NCBI GenBank assembly: GCA_027620815.1 | Contig: JAQCDH010000045.1 | Span: 1 to 6,240, forward strand | Source of the DNA: Bacillota bacterium | GTDB lineage: Bacteria > Bacillota_I > Bacilli_A > Acholeplasmatales > Acholeplasmataceae | DNA: 6,240 nucleotides | Reading direction: 5' to 3' | Shown here: positions 1-5,883 of the stretch, one piece after another | How positions within the stretch are numbered: the first letter of the stretch is position 1 | Layout of the letters: every line of letters begins with the position of its first letter | Translations under genes and position numbers: made by a program | Notes under the pieces: generated by a model | Told to the model about the DNA's origin: nothing | Database searches by the model: none | The model's input: the letters and a program-made list of their open reading frames with translations, nothing else

Positions 1-52
1 TAAAAAGTGGGGATTGACTATAGAAAAATTAGATATTAAGGCGTATAATTGA
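1..52 (+). CDS. Possible 3' end of an upstream gene (partial)
   Basis: The frame whose codons start at base 2 is open from the left edge of the window to a TGA at 50-52 and reads KKWGLTIEKLDIKAYN. This looks protein-like, and the other two forward frames contain stops within the first 40 bases. If real, it is the C-terminal tail of a gene lying 29 bases upstream of the aminotransferase start, possibly in the same transcript. Sixteen open codons in A+T-rich DNA can occur by chance, so this is only a candidate, and no function can be inferred from so short a piece. Confidence 0.35.
   Translation, partial: KKWGLTIEKLDIKAYN
21..49 (+). promoter_or_regulatory. Candidate promoter for the aminotransferase gene
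   Basis: A perfect -10 hexamer TATAAT lies at 44-49. Seventeen bases upstream, TAGAAA at 21-26 matches four of six positions of TTGACA. Transcription would start near base 56, giving a leader of about 26 bases before the ATG at 82. A better -35-like TTGACT at 14-19 is 24 bases from the -10, which is too far. The site would lie within the last codons of the possible upstream gene, so the gene could instead be transcribed by read-through. Confidence 0.4.
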
Positions 53-71
53 AATTAAGGATTCTTTCAAT

Positions 72-76
72 AGGAG
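72..76 (+). promoter_or_regulatory. Ribosome binding site that sets the aminotransferase start
   Basis: AGGAG is followed by five bases (CACAT) and then ATG at 82. The alternative in-frame start, TTG at 49, has no Shine-Dalgarno sequence and overlaps the last base of the TATAAT element, so the ATG at 82 is preferred. Confidence 0.75.
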
Positions 77-81
77 CACAT

Positions 82-1254
82 ATGAATAACCCGATTAATC
101 TTGATACGTTACTCATTGCTGATGAAGCGAGATCACTTCAAACACAAGATGATGATGTTATCAATGCAACCATTGGTTCAATATATGATGACCAGAATCA
201 GTTTCATGCCTTTGAAACAGTGACACAAAGCATTCAAGCACTTCCGCATATGTATCCTTACACCAAACCAGAAGGGTTATTACACATTGGTGATTTATGG
301 TGGGAACATTTATCAAAAGGGTCTTTAAGTCTTCCTAAAAAACATATTTTAACACTTGGTGGAACCGGTGCGTTATATTTACTTTATCGTAGTGTTGCAA
401 CTTCTAAAGATATCGTGATTAACGCTGTTCCAACTTGGAATAATAATTATCAAATGTTAGAACATCAAGGCATCACATACGATACGTTTTATATGTTTAA
501 TAAAGAGATTCAATATGATTTAAACACATTAAAAGAGAAAATTGATCACGCTTTATTACATCATGAAAAAGTGTTTGTACTAGTGAATGATCCATCTCAT
601 AATCCAAGTGGTTATACGATGAAAAAAGAAGAATGGATTGACCTTTTTCGTCTCATTCAATCTTATCAATTACATGATCGACTATTTCTTATCAATGATA
701 TGGCATATGTTGATTATGCAGATAAAAATTATGATTACTTTGCGTTAATCAATGATCATTTAAAGGATTCAACCATGTTTTTGACGTTTTCTGGTTCAAA
801 AGCATTTTCGTTATATGGTGCAAGAGTCGGGATGCTTGTTACTGTTTCAAATCATGTTGAATTGCTTAAAGAAATTGATACAAAAACGAGATATATCGCA
901 AGATCGACGTATTCGCTTCCTTCTTCATTTGGATTTCAAGTCATCGAACATCTATTAAAACATCAATATGAATTATATATGAAAGAGTTAGATGAAACGA
1001 AAGCATTACTTAAATCGAGAGTAACGGTTTTAAGATCGATTTTAGAAGATAAAAAGATTCCTTATTTGCCTTATGAACATGGTTTCTTTATCACAGTGAA
1101 AACCAATCAGCCACTTACAGTTTTTCAAACGTTAAAAGAACATAAAATCTTTACGATTCCTGTTGAATTTGGAATTAGGTTTGCAGTCTCTTCACTTACA
1201 AATAAAGATATCAATAAACTCAAAGAGAAACTAAAATTAGAACTATTCATGTAA
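82..1254 (+). CDS. PLP-dependent aminotransferase, class I/II
   Basis: A 390-residue fold-type I pyridoxal-phosphate enzyme, expected to be cytosolic and to move an amino group between an amino acid and a 2-oxo acid. Visible landmarks (numbering from the ATG at 82) are a glycine-rich LTLGGTGAL near 91-99, PTW at 117-119 beside the cofactor ring, HNPSG at 173-177 with the conserved Asn, NDMAY at 205-209 with the Asp that contacts the pyridine nitrogen, the SGSKAF segment with Schiff-base Lys240, GARVG with phosphate-binding Arg248, and GIRFAVSS with Arg366, the likely substrate-carboxylate binder. The early INATIGSIYDD stretch and PTWNNN resemble the aspartate/aromatic aminotransferase branch, but the substrate cannot be read from sequence. 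Length is normal. A longer version from TTG at 49 is less likely because the ribosome site favours ATG 82. It is convergent with the HAD gene and ends in a terminator hairpin. Confidence 0.92.
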   Translation: MNNPINLDTLLIADEARSLQTQDDDVINATIGSIYDDQNQFHAFETVTQSIQALPHMYPYTKPEGLLHIGDLWWEHLSKGSLSLPKKHILTLGGTGALYLLYRSVATSKDIVINAVPTWNNNYQMLEHQGITYDTFYMFNKEIQYDLNTLKEKIDHALLHHEKVFVLVNDPSHNPSGYTMKKEEWIDLFRLIQSYQLHDRLFLINDMAYVDYADKNYDYFALINDHLKDSTMFLTFSGSKAFSLYGARVGMLVTVSNHVELLKEIDTKTRYIARSTYSLPSSFGFQVIEHLLKHQYELYMKELDETKALLKSRVTVLRSILEDKKIPYLPYEHGFFITVKTNQPLTVFQTLKEHKIFTIPVEFGIRFAVSSLTNKDINKLKEKLKLELFM

Positions 1255-1277
1255 AAAACTCCATTTCGGAGTTTTTT
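1253..1277. terminator. Bidirectional intrinsic terminator
   Basis: A perfect 10-bp inverted repeat, AAAAAACTCC and GGAGTTTTTT, flanks a five-base loop ATTTC. On the + strand a CTCC/GGAG core is followed by six Ts. On the - strand the symmetry produces the same arrangement, so it can terminate both the aminotransferase and the converging HAD gene. The left arm begins with the last two bases of the aminotransferase stop codon TAA (1252-1254). The GC core is only four pairs, so strength is uncertain. Confidence 0.85.
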
Positions 1278-1310
1278 ATTTTGATGATGAACGTCATCTA
1301 TGGTGAAAAA

Positions 1311-2126
1311 TTAAAGTTTTAAATCGAAGTGTTTGATTAAATAATTGGCAATACCGTGGTCATCATTGTTTTCTTTGGTGATATCATCACAAACCGCTAA
1401 AACCTCAGGCATTGCATTTTTCATGGCAACTCCTAAAGAAGCATATTCAATCATTTCAATGTCGTTGACACCATCTCCAAATGCAATGGTATTCGCTTTG
1501 TCGATGCCATAATATTTTCTAACATACTCAATGGCAGAAGCTTTAGAGATGTGTTTTAAATAAATTTCATAAATGGCATGTTTGTGATCTTGACCCCACA
1601 TTCTAAATGATAAGGTGTCACTAAAGGTTGTTTTAAAAAAGGTTTCAAAGGTTTCAATATGAGGCGTTTGAACTAAATAAATGATGCCTGTTGCTTCCAC
1701 TTCAAATTCAGTAAATGGTTTATCAATAACGGTTCTTTTATCTAAACTTGAAAAAAACATACGTAATCTTGGATCATACTTATAAGCATACACTGTTTTT
1801 TCGTCACTATAAAAAGCAGAATCTAAATAGTGGTGCGTATGTTTAAAGAGTTCATGTGTAATAGCTTTTGGAATATAGGTTTTTTGAGTTGCAAATGAAG
1901 AATCTTTAGGATGTTGAATCGATCCACCATTATCAGTGATTAAAACATTATGAATGCCTAAATCATCATAAATTTGAATGGCTCCACTATGAGGTCTTCC
2001 AGTTGCGATTATGACTTTATGACCGAGTGATTCTAAGTGTCTAAGTGCTTTTTTTGAGTGTGCTGTGACATCGCCTTCATGATTCAGTAATGAACCGTCT
2101 AAGTCACAAATTATTAAATGCTTCAT
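1311..2126 (-). CDS. Cof-type HAD-superfamily hydrolase (subfamily IIB phosphatase)
   Basis: A 271-residue cytosolic Mg-dependent phosphatase of the Cof/YidA type. These act on small phosphorylated metabolites such as sugar phosphates and are often promiscuous, so the substrate is not assignable here. All four HAD motifs are intact: motif I CDLDGSLL with nucleophile Asp8 and acid/base Asp10, motif II ATGR with Thr42, motif III Lys195 in ISKASAI, and motif IV GDGVNDIEM with Asp218 and Asp222. The region of roughly 80-185 between motifs II and III is the C2-type cap that gives substrate specificity. Family length is typical. The reading frame extends five codons further up to an ATG at 2141, but GGAGGG at 2136-2131 lies inside that extension, and the protein from the second ATG begins MKHLIICDLDG, as is usual in the family, so 2126 is chosen. 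It appears monocistronic, transcribed divergently from the translocase operon. Confidence 0.92.
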   Translation of the reverse strand: MKHLIICDLDGSLLNHEGDVTAHSKKALRHLESLGHKVIIATGRPHSGAIQIYDDLGIHNVLITDNGGSIQHPKDSSFATQKTYIPKAITHELFKHTHHYLDSAFYSDEKTVYAYKYDPRLRMFFSSLDKRTVIDKPFTEFEVEATGIIYLVQTPHIETFETFFKTTFSDTLSFRMWGQDHKHAIYEIYLKHISKASAIEYVRKYYGIDKANTIAFGDGVNDIEMIEYASLGVAMKNAMPEVLAVCDDITKENNDDHGIANYLIKHFDLKL

Positions 2127-2130
2127 GATG

Positions 2131-2136
2131 CCCTCC
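2131..2136 (-). promoter_or_regulatory. Ribosome binding site that sets the HAD gene start
   Basis: On the - strand GGAGGG is followed by CATC and then ATG at 2126-2124. This is a near-perfect Shine-Dalgarno site at good spacing for the second ATG. It falls inside the codons that an upstream start at 2141 would use, which argues against that longer form. Confidence 0.8.
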
Positions 2137-2144
2137 GTCATTAT

Positions 2145-2153
2145 ATTATCTCA
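2145..2153 (-). promoter_or_regulatory. Extended -10 promoter for the HAD gene
   Basis: The - strand reads TGAGATAAT, a TGn-extended -10 element with a one-mismatch hexamer. A start about seven bases downstream would fall near 2138, only about a dozen bases before the ATG at 2126, with the ribosome site in between. No convincing -35 hexamer is present 16-18 bases upstream. A perfect TATAAT immediately downstream (2145-2140) is less likely because its start point would fall within the ribosome site. Confidence 0.55.
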
Positions 2154-2189
2154 TATAAACCTAAAAAAAGAAAGCCTGAAAAGTCTTAC

Positions 2190-2218
2190 TGTAAACTTAA
2201 CTATTCTCGTGCTATAAT
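2190..2218 (+). promoter_or_regulatory. Extended -10 promoter of the translocase operon
   Basis: TGCTATAAT at 2210-2218 is a consensus TGn-extended -10 element. TGTAAA at 2190-2195, with a 17-base spacer, matches TTGACA at only three of six positions, so recognition probably relies on the extended -10. The predicted start near 2225 gives a leader of about 11 bases in which AGAGGA (2225-2230) is almost the first sequence. It is the only clear promoter seen for the four downstream genes. Confidence 0.7.
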
Positions 2219-2235
2219 ATGGTTAGAGGAACACA

Positions 2236-3015
2236 ATGATTTTCATCACAATTGGACCATTAGAACTTAATATTTCAAGTTTGATTAGTTTTTCACTCGG
2301 TATTTTGACTGGGTTTTTAGTGTTATTTACCATCTATATGTATGCCATCTTTTTAAATATTAGAAAAGAAGCAAAAATAAAAAAAGCAGATCAAGAAGAT
2401 ATTGATGAAAATATGATATTGCTTTTAATAGAAGGCTCTCAAAATCAATTTAAAGATAAGAAGCTAAGAAACGAAGTTGGATTTTCTACACATTTATATC
2501 AAGTTTCTCAAGAACTTATTTTAGATATTAGTCAAAAATTTTATCCTGAATCTAAAACTCCTTATTTAGAACTCACGCTTGATGAGACATTACTACTCAA
2601 TCATTACATTACCGATCGTGTTGATCACATGACAAAACATCCACTTTTAAAATTATTTAGAAGATATACCTTATCTTCTTTGTATGATATTACAACAACC
2701 ACGAAAAAAGTGAAAGACTCTAAAATTGTAAAAAAAGCCCAAGAATTAGGTGTCGATGAAGTATTTAGAGCATCGTTGTCGGCATTGAATGTCATGAATC
2801 CTGTGTATTGGATTAGACGTTTCACGAATGAGCAAATCATTGACCGTATTTTAGTCAAAATTGGTGTCGCAATCATTGCGATTGTCGGAGAAGAAACGTA
2901 TAAGATTTACTCTAAGAAAGTATTCCAAAAAGAAGAAACGATTCATAGCAATGTTGATGATATTTATGAAGATATTAATCAAACATTAGAAGAGGCGAAA
3001 CATGACAGAAAATAG
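2236..3015 (+). CDS. Membrane-anchored protein of unknown function, upstream of ftsK
   Basis: I do not recognise a family for this 259-residue protein. Residues 12-40 form one strong hydrophobic segment, long enough for a membrane helix, followed by a basic stretch (RKEAKIKK at 43-50), which predicts a short outside N-terminus and a cytoplasmic body. The rest looks mostly helical, with basic residues near 141-170, an NPVYWIRR motif at 188-195, and a second, weaker hydrophobic segment at 205-218 (LVKIGVAIIAIVG) that could be a second helix or a buried one. The C-terminal 30 residues are acidic and charged. ATG 2236 follows AGAGGA with a five-base gap. The last 14 bases overlap the start of the FtsK gene, whose ribosome site AGAGG (2991-2995) lies inside this frame. 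Tight coupling suggests a role linked to the translocase, perhaps as a membrane partner, but that is inference from position only. Confidence 0.85.
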   Translation: MIFITIGPLELNISSLISFSLGILTGFLVLFTIYMYAIFLNIRKEAKIKKADQEDIDENMILLLIEGSQNQFKDKKLRNEVGFSTHLYQVSQELILDISQKFYPESKTPYLELTLDETLLLNHYITDRVDHMTKHPLLKLFRRYTLSSLYDITTTTKKVKDSKIVKKAQELGVDEVFRASLSALNVMNPVYWIRRFTNEQIIDRILVKIGVAIIAIVGEETYKIYSKKVFQKEETIHSNVDDIYEDINQTLEEAKHDRK

Positions 3016-5134
3016 TCAACAAGTCAAAGAACCCTTTAAAATATATCAATTATCTAAACACAAAGGCATTCGCTCTAAACTGATTTATCAAACGTCTCAT
3101 TTTGTATCACCAATGTTTGGTCGTAAAGTGAAAGATGTCATTGCACTACCAATAGATACGTCTACCAATCGAGACCGAACAAAAGAACTTGATGCTTTTC
3201 GTACGAAGAAAAAAATTGATGAATCAGAAGCTGTATCAAAATATGGAACAAAATATTATGAATTCAACAATTTTATTACTTCTGAAACAAGAAAAGCATA
3301 TTTTGGTCATGAAGAAATTCCTGAAGACATCATTGATCAGCACATCGAAGAAAAAAAGCCTTCCATCATTGCACCAATTACGCGGTCTAGAATCGAATCA
3401 TCTTTTGATGAGGAAACGAAAGTGGAAACATATCATCCATATATTAAGGAAAATGATTCAATTGATACTCAAACCATCATTCCTAACATTCAACAACTTG
3501 AAGATGAATATATTGAGGATGTTGACGTCCCTCAACAAAACCTAGAACCACATGTTCAAACCATTGAACTTGAACCAGAAGAATCTAATGATCCTTCGAC
3601 CATCACAATGGAATCAACGTTTTTTTCGCAATTTGAACAAGAACCTGAAACCAAAAGAGAAGCACATCAACCACCAATTTCAGAGCATGCAAAAGAACAC
3701 GTTAAGAAAAAACATATATATATCTACCCAGATGTGTCATTATTTGAAAAAAGTGAAAATGATCTCACCGAAAAACCAGAATGGTTACTTAATCAAGTTG
3801 ACCAACTGAATACCACCTTACTTGATTTTAATATTGAAGGACAAGTCATAGATTCTAAAAAAGGACCAACTGTGACACGACACGAAATTGCATTAGAACC
3901 AGGTGTGAATGTTAAAAAAGTACTTGGTATTCAAGATAATATCACCATGAGTCTTGCAGCAACTTCCGTTCGTATTGAAGCACCAATCCCTGGAAAACCT
4001 TTTGTTGGGGTCGAAGTTCCTAATGAAGTTAAAGATATGGTTCGTTTCGGCAATATTGTTGATGATCCAAAGTTTTTAAAATCGAATCAACCTTTACAAG
4101 TTGCATTAGGAATGGATATTGATGGATCTCATGTATATGCAAACATTGAATCCATGCCGCATGGTTTAATTGCAGGTGCAACCAATTCTGGTAAAAGTGT
4201 ATGTGTCAATACCATTCTTGTGAGCTTACTTATTAAGAATTCACCTGAAGAATTAAGATTAATATTAATCGATCCTAAAATGGTTGAACTCGCTCCATAT
4301 AACGATTTACCACATTTAATTACACCGGTGATTACAGATAGTAAAGTTGCTTCACAAGCGTTAAATTGGGCAGTAGAAGAAATGGAAAGACGTTTCATGA
4401 TTTTCGCCTCATCAAAAGCGAGAAACTTGCAATCTTATAACGATAATGTTGAGCAAGGTCTTCTTGAAGGTGAAAAAATGCCACGTATTGTTGTTATTAT
4501 TGATGAGTTAGCAGATTTAATTATGGCAGCTTCTAAAGAAGTTGAAGATTCGATTCAACGTCTTACACAAAAAGCACGTGCTGCTGGCATCCATTTAATT
4601 GTTGCGACACAAAGACCAACAACCGATGTTATTAAAGGGACAATTAAATCTAATATTCCAGTAAGAATTGCATTTAAAGTCGCTTCGTTTGTTGATTCAA
4701 CAACGATTCTAGATGGTGCGGGTGCAGAAACACTACTTGGGCGTGGGGACATGTTACTTAAAATAAGTGATTCACCTCTACGATTACAAGGTGCATATAT
4801 TTCAGATGATGAAATTTATGCGGTGACATCCATGATTAAAGATCAGCAACCAACAAACTATATTTTTGGCCATGATGAATTAAAGCGTAAAATAGAAAAA
4901 GTCTCACAACTTGATGAACTTTTTCCTGATGTTGCAAGATTTGTTGTTGAGCAACAGAGCTGTTCAATGAATTCAATACAAAAACAATTTGGAATCGGTT
5001 TTAATAGAGCCCAAGACATCGTAAAATCTTTAATTGATACTGGCATTGTAGAAGATGCTCAAGGTACCAAAGCTAAAGAAGTTCAAGTGAGTCTATATGA
5101 TTTAGATGATGTATTAAAGGATATCTTATCTTAA
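3002..5134 (+). CDS. ftsK: FtsK/SpoIIIE-family DNA translocase lacking a membrane domain
   Basis: A 710-residue hexameric ATP-driven double-stranded DNA pump of the FtsK/SpoIIIE/SftA family, which moves chromosome DNA at division. Residues 1-240 hold no hydrophobic helix; after a basic start with SPMFG at 36-40 the region becomes acidic and low in complexity. The alpha/beta motor follows: the FtsK alpha portion at about 258-380, then Walker A GATNSGKS at 392-399 (Lys398), the conserved LILIDPKMVEL at 420-430, Walker B VVIIDELADL at 497-506 (Asp501, Glu502), and ATQRPTTDVIKGTIKSN at 535-551. Residues about 638-698 form the gamma winged helix that reads polar DNA signals, with FGIGFNRAQ at 663-671. 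FtsK and SpoIIIE normally have about four N-terminal membrane helices; B. subtilis SftA is a known soluble member. ATG 3002 follows AGAGG by six bases. The gene overlaps both neighbours. Function is secure; whether it acts as FtsK or SftA is not. Confidence 0.95.
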   Translation: MTENSQQVKEPFKIYQLSKHKGIRSKLIYQTSHFVSPMFGRKVKDVIALPIDTSTNRDRTKELDAFRTKKKIDESEAVSKYGTKYYEFNNFITSETRKAYFGHEEIPEDIIDQHIEEKKPSIIAPITRSRIESSFDEETKVETYHPYIKENDSIDTQTIIPNIQQLEDEYIEDVDVPQQNLEPHVQTIELEPEESNDPSTITMESTFFSQFEQEPETKREAHQPPISEHAKEHVKKKHIYIYPDVSLFEKSENDLTEKPEWLLNQVDQLNTTLLDFNIEGQVIDSKKGPTVTRHEIALEPGVNVKKVLGIQDNITMSLAATSVRIEAPIPGKPFVGVEVPNEVKDMVRFGNIVDDPKFLKSNQPLQVALGMDIDGSHVYANIESMPHGLIAGATNSGKSVCVNTILVSLLIKNSPEELRLILIDPKMVELAPYNDLPHLITPVITDSKVASQALNWAVEEMERRFMIFASSKARNLQSYNDNVEQGLLEGEKMPRIVVIIDELADLIMAASKEVEDSIQRLTQKARAAGIHLIVATQRPTTDVIKGTIKSNIPVRIAFKVASFVDSTTILDGAGAETLLGRGDMLLKISDSPLRLQGAYISDDEIYAVTSMIKDQQPTNYIFGHDELKRKIEKVSQLDELFPDVARFVVEQQSCSMNSIQKQFGIGFNRAQDIVKSLIDTGIVEDAQGTKAKEVQVSLYDLDDVLKDILS

Positions 5135-5883
5135 TGAAACACCTTAAAACGTATTATCAACACCTATTACTACTCGTCATCTTATCATTATTTCTGATCT
5201 TTTCATTTAGTGATGTGACACGCTTTACTGAGGCCTCTCGTTATTTTTCGATGCCTCTCTTTTTTGTTTTTTTAGTGATCTTATTTATCTCTATCGTGTT
5301 TAAATCTAACACCAACAACGTGATCATTCAAATCAATGATTGGGTGATGTTTATTTCAGTATCACTAAGTTTTATTCTACTCATTTTTAGTTTTATCATT
5401 ATTCCATCTAATGTGAATCAACAATCCATGATGCCAACATTAAATGATGGTGACCGTATAATCATCTCTCATTTCATGTATACGCCTAAAAGAGGTGATA
5501 TCGTTGTTGTTGAATTCAATAACGAAGATTATCCATTGATTCCTTCATCAACATTTAATAATGAATATCTTATTTACTTTGTAAAAAGACTTGTAGGTTT
5601 ACCAGGTGATAGAGTGTCTTTTGAGATTGAAGATGGTCAAAGAATTCTTTATATTAATGATCAAAAAGTGACTTCTGTTTCAGGTCATTCATATGTTGTT
5701 ACTGAGCAACAACAACTCTTTTTAGAAACTCAACTTGAAAATGATATATTAACACAATACTTTGTATTAGGAGATAATAGTCAAGCGTCATTAGATAGTA
5801 TTGAGTTTGGTCATGTCTTAGCAGAAGATATTATGGGTAAAGTCATCTTTAGATTATGGCCATTTGGAGGCATTTATGAGTAA
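5134..5883 (+). CDS. lepB: Type I signal peptidase
   Basis: A 249-residue membrane serine/lysine protease that removes signal peptides from exported proteins on the outer face of the membrane. Box B is QQSMMPTLNDGD with nucleophile Ser98, box C is RGDIVVVEF at 120-128, box D is FVKRLVGLPGDRV with general-base Lys151, and box E is GDN (213-215) followed by SLDS (219-222). Three hydrophobic segments, at about 10-26, 40-56 and 71-91, precede the catalytic part; many Gram-positive enzymes have only one. In box E the usual Arg after D-S is Ile223. The start shares one base with the FtsK stop (TAATG at 5132-5136), and the nearest ribosome site, AAAGGA at 5116-5121, is 12 bases away, so translation probably depends on re-initiation by ribosomes finishing ftsK. 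Placement just before rbgA matches a common Firmicute order. Confidence 0.93.
   Translation: MKHLKTYYQHLLLLVILSLFLIFSFSDVTRFTEASRYFSMPLFFVFLVILFISIVFKSNTNNVIIQINDWVMFISVSLSFILLIFSFIIIPSNVNQQSMMPTLNDGDRIIISHFMYTPKRGDIVVVEFNNEDYPLIPSSTFNNEYLIYFVKRLVGLPGDRVSFEIEDGQRILYINDQKVTSVSGHSYVVTEQQQLFLETQLENDILTQYFVLGDNSQASLDSIEFGHVLAEDIMGKVIFRLWPFGGIYE
5866..5870 (+). promoter_or_regulatory. Ribosome binding site for rbgA inside the signal peptidase gene
   Basis: GGAGG lies five bases before the ATG at 5876, within the last codons of the signal peptidase (the Gly-Gly pair near its end). It is the strongest Shine-Dalgarno site in the operon and fixes the rbgA start with an eight-base overlap. Confidence 0.85.

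Noticed and set aside
14..49. TTGACT (14-19) paired with TATAAT (44-49) as a promoter
   Set aside because: The spacer is 24 bases, well outside the usual 16-18; TAGAAA at 21-26 has the right spacing.
49..81. Longer aminotransferase form starting at TTG 49 (11 extra residues)
   Set aside because: There is no ribosome site before TTG 49, it overlaps the TATAAT element, and AGGAG with five-base spacing points to ATG 82.
269..276. CAGAAGGG, one base from the SpoIIIE guide octamer GAGAAGGG
   Set aside because: A single near-match in 6 kb carries no statistical weight, and the gamma domain here may not read that sequence.
1283..1298. Second inverted repeat GATGA...TCATC between the convergent genes
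   Set aside because: The stem is only five pairs and is not followed by a T-run on either strand, so it is too weak to call a terminator or operator.
2127..2141. Longer HAD form starting at the ATG at 2141
   Set aside because: Its five extra codons contain the GGAGGG that serves the ATG at 2126, and family members begin just before the DxD motif.
2625..2876. 83-codon open frame on the - strand opposite the membrane protein gene
   Set aside because: It is a shadow inside a coupled gene on the other strand, with no ribosome site or recognisable domain.
2136..3134. Possibility that the membrane protein and ftsK are one gene broken by a frameshift
   Set aside because: The upstream protein has its own full body and charged C-terminus, ftsK has its own well-spaced ribosome site and ATG, and the upstream protein does not resemble the FtsK four-helix membrane domain.
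3189..3809. Two + strand open frames (118 and 85 codons) within the acidic region of ftsK
   Set aside because: They lie wholly inside the translocase frame and are rich in Lys, Asn, Leu and Ile, as expected from out-of-frame A+T-rich DNA. The ftsK frame itself is unbroken, so they do not indicate a frameshift.
4129..5046. Three - strand open frames opposite the ftsK motor
   Set aside because: They are complementary to highly conserved motor-domain codons and have no start signals or known domains.
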